Assembly: GCF_013364235.1 (NCBI RefSeq)
Contig: NZ_CP054919.1
Location: 7,923,603-7,987,602, forward strand
From: Kitasatospora sp. NA04385
GTDB lineage: Bacteria; Actinomycetota; Actinomycetes; Streptomycetales; Streptomycetaceae
Length of the DNA stretch: 64,000 bases
Reading direction: 5' to 3'
How positions within the stretch are numbered: the first letter of the stretch is position 1; each line of letters begins with the position of its first letter. This document shows positions 31,562 through 39,451 of the stretch, in pieces. Under the pieces are notes generated by a model that was not told the DNA's origin, searched no databases, and saw only the letters and a program-made list of their open reading frames with translations. The position numbers and the translations under genes were made by a program.

Positions 31562-32422
31562 TCAGTCCGTGGCGGGCGGTTCGGCGATCAGGGCGGTGGC
31601 TATGCGCCGGAAGCCGACGCTCTCGTATATCCGGGCCACCGCGGCGTCGCTGGCGGAGAGGAAGACCGTCCGTACCCCGGCGGCGCGGGCGTCCTCGACC
31701 AGGTGCGAGGTGACCCGGCGGGCCAGGCCCTGTCGGCGCAGGGCCGGCAGGGTGGCCACCGCGACGACCTCGCTGACCTCGCCGACCGGCTGGTGACAGC
31801 CGGAGGCGGTGGGCTCCCCGTCCGGACCGATGGTCGCGGCGAGGACCGTGCGCCCGGCGGCTATCCGGTCGGCCATCCGGGTCGCGGCGGCTTCCGTCTC
31901 CGGGTTCTTCACCGCCTCGGCGAGTTGTTCGGGTCCGGCCGCGCCGATCAGGGTGCCGGACTCGGCGAAGGCCAGGTGCGGCAGCGCGACGGCGGCCGGC
32001 AGCAGCGGGTCGTCTGGGGCGAGCACCCGTACCTCGGGGCCGTCCTCCGGCGCGGCGGTGTCGGCCACCGGACCGTCCAGGTCGAGCACCAGCAGCGGGT
32101 GCTCGTGCACCTCCAGCCCGGCGGCCTCGACGGCGGCGCGCAGACCCGGCGTGGTCTCGTGCACCCACTCGAAGCTCTCGGGTGCGCCGAGCTCGCGCTG
32201 CCGGGCCCGGACCCGCTCGACGTCCTCGGCGGTGAAGACGCCGGGGCCGCCCAGTGCGGGCCTGCCGTAGTAGTGCCAGCCCTGCCCGGTGCGGACGAAC
32301 AGGGTGAAGGGGCCGTGCTCCTCGGTCGTCGCGGAGAACCGGGGGACCGCGTCGTAATAGGTTTCGAGCCGGGCCAGGACCGCCTCCGACCCGGAGCCGA
32401 GGGTGTGGTTCGTTTCGCGCAT
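31562..32422 (-). CDS. GNAT acetyltransferase with long N-terminal domain
   Basis: 286 residues. The N-terminal half (VLARLETYYDAVPRFSATTE; GPFTLFVRTGQGWHYYGRPA) is a GCN5-like pseudo-domain common in actinomycete double-GNAT proteins. The C-terminal half has the acetyl-CoA loop VVAVATLPALRRQGLARRVT and FLSASDAAVARIYESVGFRR. ATG 32422 is chosen over an upstream TTG at 32434. Substrate unknown. Confidence 0.85.
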   Translation of the reverse strand: MRETNHTLGSGSEAVLARLETYYDAVPRFSATTEEHGPFTLFVRTGQGWHYYGRPALGGPGVFTAEDVERVRARQRELGAPESFEWVHETTPGLRAAVEAAGLEVHEHPLLVLDLDGPVADTAAPEDGPEVRVLAPDDPLLPAAVALPHLAFAESGTLIGAAGPEQLAEAVKNPETEAAATRMADRIAAGRTVLAATIGPDGEPTASGCHQPVGEVSEVVAVATLPALRRQGLARRVTSHLVEDARAAGVRTVFLSASDAAVARIYESVGFRRIATALIAEPPATD

Positions 32423-32680
32423 GGTGTCGTCCAAGGGTGCGGTGTTTCCTCTTCTGGTTCCGTCGTGGGCGATCGAGGTCGATCAGGCGGCATCACATCA
32501 GAGCGGTCGATCGTGTGCACGGGCTTTTTCGAACTGCGCACGGTTTCCGTTCGAGTCGGGAGGCGTGGTGGGCCGCCGACAGAGAACCGTTTCTCCCGGC
32601 CGCCAGTGGCCTCGTGCGGGCAGCGAGAACGCCCGATCGGCCGGGCGTCCAGTGCCTGCGACGTCCCGGCCGATCGGGGG

Positions 32681-32702
32681 GATTCACCCCGGAGGGTGAA
32701 TC
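32681..32702. terminator. Small perfect hairpin after the hydrolase gene
   Basis: GATTCACCC and GGGTGAATC are perfect inverted copies with a four-base loop, 41 bases past the stop of the minus-strand hydrolase. The surrounding 320-base gap holds no gene that I can support. Confidence 0.65.
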
Positions 32703-32742
32703 AGGGAGAGTTGGGAGAGCCCGAGCGCGATGCGGGCGGAGG

Positions 32743-33504
32743 TCAGCGCCGACCGACCTCGGCGAGCCGGGCGAGCAGCAACTCGGCGATCTCCGCCGGG
32801 CGTTCCAGGGCGGGCAGGTGACCGGCCCAGGGGAGCTCGCGGTGCTCGGCGTCCGGCAGCAGGACCGCCAGGTCGGCGGCGATCTGCCGGAAGTCGTCCA
32901 GGTCGTGCGCGCCGGAGTACACCAGGGCGGGGGCGACGGCCTTCCGCAGGTCGACCTCGACCGGCGTCGGGGAGATCTCCTCCTCCGGGGCCAACTGCAC
33001 CTCGTACGCGTTGCGCTGCATCGTCCGGACCTGCGCCCGGGCGGCCTCGTCCGCGTCCGGCCCGAGCCAGGTGTCCACCATCAGCTCGACCGCCTCGTCG
33101 AGCCGGCCGGACTCGACCAGGCTCACCTCCAGCTCGTCCAGCGCCACCAGTTCGGGGCTCGGCCGGTGCTCGGAGCTGCCCGGGCAGAGCAGGGTCAGCG
33201 AGCCGACCCGGTCGGGATACTCGGCCGCGAACTGCACGGCGATCCGGCCGCCGAAGGAGGCGCCGACCAGGGCCGCCCGTTCGATGCCGAGTTCGTCCAG
33301 CAGGTCCGCCAGGTCGGTCAGGTTGTCGTACGGGCGGTCCGCGCAGGGGGTCTCCCCGAATCCGCGGAAGTCGCACCGCAGCACGCGGTAACCGGCCTCG
33401 CGCAGCGCGTCCCACTGCCCGTCCCACATCCGCCGGTCGCAGACGGAGGAGTGCAGCAGAACGACCGCGGGGCCGCTTCCCGTCACCTCATGAGTGATCG
33501 TCAT
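32743..33504 (-). CDS. Alpha/beta hydrolase
   Basis: 253-residue alpha/beta hydrolase of the 3-oxoadipate-enol-lactonase-like group. Marks are VVLLHSSVCDRRMWDGQW (oxyanion), DFRGFGETP, nucleophile ALVGASFGGRIAVQF, acid YSGAHDLDDFR and His PWAGHLPALERPAEIA. Monocistronic, start ATG 33504, divergent from the Nei-type gene. Substrate unknown. Confidence 0.9.
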   Translation of the reverse strand: MTITHEVTGSGPAVVLLHSSVCDRRMWDGQWDALREAGYRVLRCDFRGFGETPCADRPYDNLTDLADLLDELGIERAALVGASFGGRIAVQFAAEYPDRVGSLTLLCPGSSEHRPSPELVALDELEVSLVESGRLDEAVELMVDTWLGPDADEAARAQVRTMQRNAYEVQLAPEEEISPTPVEVDLRKAVAPALVYSGAHDLDDFRQIAADLAVLLPDAEHRELPWAGHLPALERPAEIAELLLARLAEVGRR

Positions 33505-33623
33505 CCTGCGACCGTAGGGCAGCCCCGCCCCGCTGACCAGGGATTTTCGCTGCGGGCAGAGCGGAACGGCCGGGGGAGGGGCGGTCGGTGGCGTTGTCGG
33601 CGGCGGACGGCATGATGGGGAGC

Positions 33624-34415
33624 GTGCCCGAAGGAGACAGCATCTACCTCGCCGCCACCCAGCTGAACCAGGCCCTCGCCGGTCACGTGCTGACGGTGTC
33701 GGACTTCCGCGTGCCCGCCCACGCCACCGCCGACCTGACGGGGCGCCGGGTGCTGCAAACGGTGCCGCGCGGCAAGCACCTGCTGACCAGGTTCGAGGGC
33801 GGCGTGACGCTCCACACCCACCTGCGGATGGACGGCCGCTGGCGGACCTTCCGGCCCGGCGAGCACTGGCACGGCGGTCCCGCGTTCCAGGTCCGGGTGG
33901 TCCTCGGCACCGAGCACGGCACCGCCGTCGGGTACCGGCTGCCCGTGGTCCAACTGCTGCGCAGCGAGGAGGAGCACCGGGTGGTCGGCCACCTCGGGCC
34001 CGACCTGCTCGACCCGGACTGGGACGGGGCCGAGGCCCGCCGCCGCCTGCTCGCCGACCCGCGGCGCCCGGTCGGCGAAGCCCTGCTCGACCAGCGCACC
34101 CTGGCCGGCATCGGCAACGTGTACGCCAACGAGCTGCCCTTCCTGGCCGGGGTCACCCCCTGGCTGCCGGTCGGCGAACTGCCCGACCCGGACGGACTGC
34201 TGCACGGCGCCCGGCACCTGCTGGACGCCAACAAGCTGCGACCCGGCCACGTCACCACCGGCGACGCCCGGCCCGGCCAGCAGCACTGGGTGTACGGCCG
34301 GGGCCGCCGCTCCTGCCGGCGCTGCGGCACACCGATCCGCACCGCCCGGCACGACCGGGACCGCATCGCCTACTGGTGCCCGCGCTGCCAGCGCGGCCCC
34401 GCGCCGAGCGCCTGA
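33624..34415 (+). CDS. nei: Endonuclease VIII-like DNA glycosylase (Fpg/Nei family)
   Basis: 263-residue Fpg/Nei glycosylase. The start is fixed at GTG 33624 because the mature protein must begin M-P-E-G-D: Pro2 is the Schiff-base nucleophile and Glu3 the acid. Other marks are the helix-two-turn-helix ALLDQRTLAGIGNVYANELP and the C-terminal zinc finger SCRRCGTPI with YWCPRCQ (four cysteines). It removes oxidised bases from DNA. Streptomycetes have several paralogues; this looks like the Nei2 type. Confidence 0.92.
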   Translation: MPEGDSIYLAATQLNQALAGHVLTVSDFRVPAHATADLTGRRVLQTVPRGKHLLTRFEGGVTLHTHLRMDGRWRTFRPGEHWHGGPAFQVRVVLGTEHGTAVGYRLPVVQLLRSEEEHRVVGHLGPDLLDPDWDGAEARRRLLADPRRPVGEALLDQRTLAGIGNVYANELPFLAGVTPWLPVGELPDPDGLLHGARHLLDANKLRPGHVTTGDARPGQQHWVYGRGRRSCRRCGTPIRTARHDRDRIAYWCPRCQRGPAPSA

Positions 34416-34433
34416 CCGCCCAGGGCCCCCGGG

Positions 34434-35066
34434 TCAGTCCCGTTCCACCAGGGCGGGGTGCCGGGGGTCCTCGACCCGCACCGTCAGGTCGGCCAGCTCG
34501 TCCGGACCGGTCTCGGTGCGGTAGCGCTCGAACGCGGGCAGCGTCCACTGCTCGGACTCCGGGGTGCGGCGGCCCAGCGCGGCGGCGGACTGGGTGAGGT
34601 GCACGGTCAGTTCGAACGGCAGCCAGCGGCCGAGCAGGAACGGTCCGTCCAGCAGCAGCACGCCGCGCGGCGGCAGTTCGACGTACCGGGCCCGGGTGGA
34701 GCGGTCGGTCTCCTGGTCCCAGAACGTGGGCAGGACGCGGCCGTCACCGTTCGGTTCGAGCGGGTCGAGGACTTCGCGCAGCAGCGCGCCCTGGTCCAGC
34801 CACAGGTCGTGGAAGGCGTCCGCGTCGTGCTTGCCGTACTCGAACCGCACCGACGCGGGGCGCAGGAAGTCGTCCGCGGACACCCGCTGCACCGGTCGGC
34901 CGAGCAGGCGCAGCGGTTCCACCAGGGCGTCCGCCAGCTCGCCGGGCCGGGTGGCGGCCGCGCCGTCGATCGCGACCCGCAGCCGCCGGCCGTCGTCGGC
35001 CAGTTCGTGGATCCGCCCCGTGAGCAACTCCACCAGCCGCTCCGGGGAGATCGGAGTCACCCGCAC
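34434..35066 (-). CDS. Uridine-kinase-like protein with a degenerate P-loop
   Basis: 210 residues. The fold order is that of uridine kinases (strand LRVAIDGAAATRPGELADAL, QRVSADDFLRPASVRFEYGK, GVLLLDGPFLLGRWLPFELT), but the Walker A GxxGxGK is not intact: the loop reads DGAAATRPGEL, without the Lys. Related streptomycete proteins carry the same deviation, so it may not be an active kinase. GTG 35066 is preceded by GAAGGGAG. Its stop is 18 bases from the Nei stop (convergent). Confidence 0.75.
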   Translation of the reverse strand: MRVTPISPERLVELLTGRIHELADDGRRLRVAIDGAAATRPGELADALVEPLRLLGRPVQRVSADDFLRPASVRFEYGKHDADAFHDLWLDQGALLREVLDPLEPNGDGRVLPTFWDQETDRSTRARYVELPPRGVLLLDGPFLLGRWLPFELTVHLTQSAAALGRRTPESEQWTLPAFERYRTETGPDELADLTVRVEDPRHPALVERD

Positions 35067-35171
35067 CGGACGATCACTCCCTTCGGTCAACCGGACTATA
35101 CGTCGCGGCGGCTGAGGGTCCGTCCCCCGATTCCGGGGCCGGGCGGCGCGTGGAACACTCCTGGTGCAGTA

Positions 35172-35225
35172 CTCCGGCGGAGCGCTCCGGACGGAGCGGA
35201 GCAGCAGAGCACTCCGGACGGAGTG
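35172..35225. promoter_or_regulatory. Three palindromic boxes upstream of the HD gene
   Basis: CTCCG-G-CGGAG (35172-35182), CGCTCCG-GA-CGGAGCG (35183-35198) and CACTCCG-GA-CGGAGTG (35210-35225) share the half-site CTCCG. The last two are centred 27 bases apart. They end 17 bases before ATG 35242 and cover its ribosome-site region, which fits an operator. Confidence 0.6.
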
Positions 35226-35241
35226 GAGAAGGGGAGACACC

Positions 35242-35754
35242 ATGACCAGCGCGCCGCCGCCGACCCCGGACGAGGTGGACGCCCTCGCCGCCCGCGCCCA
35301 CGCCGGCCAGTACGACCGGATCGGGGTGCCGTACGTGGAGCACGTGCGTGCGGTGGCCGCGGGCGTCGCCCCGTTCGGCGCGGGCCTGCGGATGGCGGCG
35401 CTGCTGCACGACGTGCTGGAGGACACCCCCGTCACCGCGGCCGACCTGCTCGCCGCGGGCGTCCCCGCCGCCGTGGTGGCGACCGTCCGGCGGGTGACCC
35501 GCACGCCTGGGACCGACTACCGGACGATGCTGCTGGACGTCGTCACCGACCACGCCGCCACCCTGGTCAAGATCGCCGACAACGCGCACAACTCCCGCGC
35601 CGACCGCGCCGCGCTGCTCCCCGCCGCGGACCGGGACCGGCTGGCCGAGCGCTACCGGGCCGCCCGGGCCGTGCTGTGGCCCGCCGTCGCGGAGGCGGAC
35701 GTCCGGACGATCCTCGCGCTGGTCAACCCCGACCTGCTGGCCGAACTCGACTGA
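35242..35754 (+). CDS. HD-domain phosphohydrolase (MESH1/RelA-HD type)
   Basis: 170 residues. The HD signature is MAALLHDVLEDTPVTAADLL, with the preceding HAGQYDRIGVPYVEHVRAVA and following TLVKIADNAHNSR giving the metal-binding His/Asp set. This is the short single-domain HD form related to the ppGpp hydrolase part of RelA/SpoT, so it may hydrolyse (p)ppGpp or another nucleotide. ATG 35242 has AAGGGGAG upstream. Confidence 0.88.
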   Translation: MTSAPPPTPDEVDALAARAHAGQYDRIGVPYVEHVRAVAAGVAPFGAGLRMAALLHDVLEDTPVTAADLLAAGVPAAVVATVRRVTRTPGTDYRTMLLDVVTDHAATLVKIADNAHNSRADRAALLPAADRDRLAERYRAARAVLWPAVAEADVRTILALVNPDLLAELD

Positions 35755-35813
35755 GACCGCCCGCGGGGGCACGCTGGAAGGAGAAGCGGGGGTTCTAGAG
35801 CGAGGAGCCCGGG

Positions 35814-35987
35814 ATGTCCGAGATGAGCGACAGGCTCGACGAGAAGGCCCGGCGGGACGCGGACGACGTCCGGTCGGCCGACCCGGAGGAGGGCATCACC
35901 TCCTACCAGACCATGCACGCCTGGGAGGAGTCCCAGGCGGAGGGCGATCCGATCGCGGATCCGCAGCCGCAGGAGGAGCGGCGGTGA
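35814..35987 (+). CDS. Small acidic hypothetical protein
   Basis: 57 residues, highly charged: MSEMSDRLDEKARRDADDVR, then SYQTMHAWEESQAEGDPIAD and a Gln/Glu/Arg end. No membrane part. CGAGGAG precedes ATG 35814. The stop overlaps the next start (GTGA), so it is coupled to the DUF1876 gene. Confidence 0.75.
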   Translation: MSEMSDRLDEKARRDADDVRSADPEEGITSYQTMHAWEESQAEGDPIADPQPQEERR

Positions 35988-36292
35988 GCGGCCGCGCCGC
36001 GGCGCCCGAACCGCACAGCACCGAGTGGTCGGTCCGGCTGCGGGTGGTCGAGGCCGGCGACCTCACCCAGGCGCACGCCGTCCTCGACACCGGCGTCAAC
36101 CTGATCGAGGTCGAGGCGGAGGCCCACCGCAGCCGGACCGACCCCGCGGACCCCGAGATCGGCGACGAACTCGCCGTCGGCCGGGCCCTCACCGCCCTCG
36201 GCCAGCAGCTGGTCCACCGTGGCTCCATCGCCGCCGAGGCCGCCGAATCCGCCCGCCGACGCGACGCGCCGCCCACGGACGGTGCCTGGTGA
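35984..36292 (+). CDS. DUF1876 protein
   Basis: 102 residues with the DUF1876 pattern: TEWSVRLRVVEAGDLTQAHA, RTDPADPEIGDELAVGRALT and ALGQQLVHRGSIAAEAAES. The domain resembles a double-stranded-RNA-binding fold and is common in actinomycetes, without known function. It starts at GTG 35984, overlapping the small acidic gene by four bases. Confidence 0.87.
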   Translation: MSGRAAAPEPHSTEWSVRLRVVEAGDLTQAHAVLDTGVNLIEVEAEAHRSRTDPADPEIGDELAVGRALTALGQQLVHRGSIAAEAAESARRRDAPPTDGAW

Positions 36293-36481
36293 CCGCCCGC
36301 CGCTGACCGCCGACGGGTGACCTTCCGACGGTCGGTGTGCGAAACAGCCGAATCGTGACCTTTCCCCGCCCCCGAACCGGAACCCCTCCGGCCGGGGGCG
36401 CGTCACTCCCGGTGGCCGCGCACCCGCGCCGGTCCGCAGGCGACGAACGGGACGCCCCCGCACCGCGCGGGGACACCGGGG

Positions 36482-38188
36482 GTGGACAAGGTGACGAACG
36501 ACCAGCATCCGGACGGCGGCAGACCGGCGGACCCGCCGTCCCCGCCCGGCCACCAGGGCGGACCGCCCGCGCCGGGCAGGCCCGCCCGCTGGGAACTCCC
36601 CGACTACGCGCACCAACGCGAACTCGGCGCCGGCGCGTCCGGCCGCGTCGTCCTCGCCCACCACCGGGCCACCGGCACCCCGGTCGCGATCAAGTACCTG
36701 CTCGGCGACCACCCCGACCAGGGCGCCTTCCGGGTCGAGGCCGAACTGCTCGCCACCCTCGACAGCCCGCACGTCACCCGCCTCTACGAGTACGTCGAGA
36801 GCCCCCGCGGCGCGGCCATCGTGATGGAACTCGTCGAGGGCATCTCGCTGCGCGACCTGCTGCGCGCCGAGGGCGGCACCGGACCGGAAGCCGCCCTGGT
36901 CGTCCTCAAGGGCTCCCTGCTCGGCCTGGCCGCCGCGCACCGGGCGGGCGTCGTGCACCGCGACTACAAGCCGGGGAACGTGCTGGTCACCGTGGACGGC
37001 GAGTCGAAGCTCGTCGACTTCGGCATCGCCGTGCGGACCGGCGCCGGTACCGGCGGCACCGTCGCGGGCACGCCCGCCTACATGGCCCCCGAGCAGTGGG
37101 CCGGCCACCCCGCCTCCCCGGCCACCGACGTCTACGCGGCCACCGCCACCTTCTTCGAGTGCCTCACCGGCGCCAAGCCGTACGCCGGAACCACCCTGAT
37201 GGAACTCGCGGTCCAGCACACCGAGGCCGAGATCCCCGACACCCAGGCGCCCGAAGCCCTCCGCCCGCTCATCCGGGCCGGGCTCGCCAAGACCCCCGGG
37301 CAGCGGCCCCCGGGCGCGGAAGCCCTGGTCGGCGAACTGGAGGCCGCCGCCGGTGCCGCGTACGGCGCCGACTGGGAGGAGCGCGGACGCAAGCGGCTGG
37401 CCGCGCTCGTCGCCCTGCTGCCCCTGCTGCTGCCCACCCCCACCGCGGACGGCGCCCTGCCGGGCGCCACCTCGTACGCGACGACCGTGCTCGCCCCGCG
37501 ACGCCGCGTCCCGGGGCGGCTGATCGCCACCGTCGGCGCGATCGTCCTGGTCGTGGGCGCGCTCGCGACGGTCGCCTCGGCCGGTGAGGAGCGGACCGTC
37601 GCGGACCCGCGACCGGTCGCCGCCCCACTCGCCACCACCAGTGTCGGACCCGCCACGACACCCACGGCCGAGGCCCCGCCGACCCCCGCCGACAGCCCCA
37701 GCACGAGCCCCAGCGCGTCCCCCTCGCCCACCGCGGAGAGCAGCCCGAGCGCGACACCTAGCCCGACACCGACACCGAGCCCGAGCCCGACGGCGAAGCC
37801 CAGCACCAGTACGAAGCCGAGCCCCAGCGCGTCGCCCTCGCCCAGCCCGACGCCCAGCGCAACGGCGAGCAGCGCCCCGCCGGTCACCGTAACGCTGGGC
37901 ACGCCGTTCTTGAGGGGCGGCAACAGCACGGTGTCGGCCACCGTCACGGTCACGGTGGCCACCAGCGGGAGCGGGACGGCCACGCTGACCTTCAGTTGGT
38001 ACGACAACGACTCCGGCAAGCTGGTCGGCACGACGACGTCCGACCCGGTCCCGGCCGGTACGACCCGGGTGACCAGCGCCTTCACGTCGGCCTGCCGGAC
38101 CTGGAACGTGAGGCTGGTGGTGATTAGCACCCCCGCCGCGGTGAAGCCCGTCTCCGGTGGCCCGTACAGCATGTTCTGCCTCAGGTGA
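36482..38188 (+). CDS. Membrane Ser/Thr protein kinase with extracellular beta domain
   Basis: 568 residues. Kinase domain about 40-300: glycine loop LGAGASGRVVLA, ATP Lys in VAIKYLLGD, catalytic loop VVHRDYKPGNVLV, DFG in VDFGIAV, and APEQW in GTPAYMAPEQW. A membrane helix (LIATVGAIVLVVGALATVAS) leads to a Pro/Ser/Thr-rich linker of about 90 residues and a C-terminal beta domain (TVTLGTPFLRGGNSTVS to PYSMFCLR) with two cysteines. The outer domain is the likely sensor. It is followed within 13 bases by a membrane protein with a related outer domain. Confidence 0.92.
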   Translation: MDKVTNDQHPDGGRPADPPSPPGHQGGPPAPGRPARWELPDYAHQRELGAGASGRVVLAHHRATGTPVAIKYLLGDHPDQGAFRVEAELLATLDSPHVTRLYEYVESPRGAAIVMELVEGISLRDLLRAEGGTGPEAALVVLKGSLLGLAAAHRAGVVHRDYKPGNVLVTVDGESKLVDFGIAVRTGAGTGGTVAGTPAYMAPEQWAGHPASPATDVYAATATFFECLTGAKPYAGTTLMELAVQHTEAEIPDTQAPEALRPLIRAGLAKTPGQRPPGAEALVGELEAAAGAAYGADWEERGRKRLAALVALLPLLLPTPTADGALPGATSYATTVLAPRRRVPGRLIATVGAIVLVVGALATVASAGEERTVADPRPVAAPLATTSVGPATTPTAEAPPTPADSPSTSPSASPSPTAESSPSATPSPTPTPSPSPTAKPSTSTKPSPSASPSPSPTPSATASSAPPVTVTLGTPFLRGGNSTVSATVTVTVATSGSGTATLTFSWYDNDSGKLVGTTTSDPVPAGTTRVTSAFTSACRTWNVRLVVISTPAAVKPVSGGPYSMFCLR

Positions 38189-38201
38189 GCGGAGACCGAC
38201 G

Positions 38202-38948
38202 ATGACCGAACTCCCTCCCGACCCCGGCTTCCGGCTCGGGCCGGTCCGCAAGCCCGCCGCCTCCGACCCGACCGTCCGACTCCGTCCGGCCGCCCCGCCC
38301 GAGGAGCAGCACACCGTCCAGCTCCGCCCGGCCGCCGCGCCGCCGCCGTCCGACGCCGAGCAGACCGTGCGGCTCGATCCGGCGCGGACGCTGCCCGCGG
38401 ACCTCGACGCCACCGTGCTCCAGCCCGCGACGCCCGTGCCCCTGCCCGTGCCCCCGCCCGGGCCGGACGGCGGGTTGCGGCGGTTCGGCCCCGGGGTGCC
38501 GCCCCGGGCCGCCGCGGTGTGGCGCGGGGAGAGCGCCGTCGAGGCGCCGTCGCGGCGGTGGGACAGGTGGCTGCTGCTGCCGCTGGTGCTGCTGCTCGCG
38601 CTGCTCGGGTACCTGCTGTGGGACAGGTACCTCCGCCCCGTCGAGGTGGTGGGCGTGACGGCGGCCGCCCCGGCCGCGGGGCCGGGGTGCGACGGCACCG
38701 CCGTGGTCACGGGAACGCTGGAGACCGACGGCGGCGGGGGCGACGTGCGCTACCGGTGGGTGCGCAGCGACGGCACCGACTCCGGGCCGGTCGTCCAGCA
38801 CGTGGCGGCCGGGCGCCGGAGCACCGGGGTCACGCTGGAGTGGACCTTCCAGGGCCACGGCGAGTTCGACGCCACCGCGCGCCTGGAGGTACTGGAACCC
38901 GCGGGCGGCCGCCCCGCCGAGGTGGCGTTCCGCTACTCCTGCCCGTGA
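38202..38948 (+). CDS. Membrane protein with repeated Thr motifs and an outer beta domain
   Basis: 248 residues. The cytosolic N-terminal third carries four repeats with the same core: PTVRLRPA, HTVQLRPA, QTVRLDPA and ATVLQPA. One membrane helix (LLLPLVLLLALLGYLLW) follows, then an outer domain (GPGCDGTAVVTGTLETDGGG to VAFRYSCP) similar in layout to the end of the preceding kinase. The T-V-x-L repeats are plausible kinase targets and FHA docking sites (Thr with a hydrophobic residue at +3). It is probably co-transcribed with the kinase. No database family recognised. Confidence 0.8.
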   Translation: MTELPPDPGFRLGPVRKPAASDPTVRLRPAAPPEEQHTVQLRPAAAPPPSDAEQTVRLDPARTLPADLDATVLQPATPVPLPVPPPGPDGGLRRFGPGVPPRAAAVWRGESAVEAPSRRWDRWLLLPLVLLLALLGYLLWDRYLRPVEVVGVTAAAPAAGPGCDGTAVVTGTLETDGGGGDVRYRWVRSDGTDSGPVVQHVAAGRRSTGVTLEWTFQGHGEFDATARLEVLEPAGGRPAEVAFRYSCP

Positions 38949-39027
38949 CGCGGAGGCCCGGCAGGACGCACGAAACCCGGGTCGCGGCCGGCATCGCGTC
39001 GGCGGCGGCCCGGGCGGGCTGCTCGGG

Positions 39028-39306
39028 TCAGGCCCGTGGGGCGGTCGCGCCTCCGCCCGTCTTCACGGCCTCGACCATGTGCTGGTGCACCTCGCGCGCC
39101 GCCGCCTCGTCCGCGGCGGCCACGGGGCTGCCCTCCACGGTGAACCAGTCGAGCGCGCCGCTGTACTGCACGGTCAGCCGCGCCTCGCCCTCGATCCACA
39201 TGGTGTGCACCGTCAGGTCCCCGGTGATGACGCCGATCTCCGCGGTCTTCACACCGCCGTGACCGGACAGAATGCCCTGAGTGGTCCAGGTTGCCCAGGT
39301 GTTCAC
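39028..39306 (-). CDS. Hypothetical protein
   Basis: 92 residues starting at GTG 39306: MNTWATWTTQGILSGHGGVK, then VHTMWIEGEARLTVQYSGAL and EAAAREVHQHMVEAVKTGGG. It looks like a compact alpha/beta domain with no signal peptide. I do not recognise the family. Its divergent neighbour is the FHA-ABC gene 145 bases away. Confidence 0.65.
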   Translation of the reverse strand: MNTWATWTTQGILSGHGGVKTAEIGVITGDLTVHTMWIEGEARLTVQYSGALDWFTVEGSPVAAADEAAAREVHQHMVEAVKTGGGATAPRA

Positions 39307-39439
39307 AAGCCCGCTCCCATCCGCCGCCCAACGGGCCGCTCGGTCCCGACCCCACAGGTACCCGATCCGTGGCGACCGCTTCCCACTGTCACCCGAAGGG
39401 CCGAAAACCGCCCCCCGGGCGGGTGCTCGCCGCGCGGTC

Positions 39440-39445
39440 TAGCAT
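39440..39445 (+). promoter_or_regulatory. -10 element of the leaderless FHA-ABC operon
   Basis: TAGCAT ends six bases before ATG 39452, the fourth case in this window of a -10 hexamer six bases from the start codon. Confidence 0.55.
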
Positions 39446-39451
39446 CGACGT

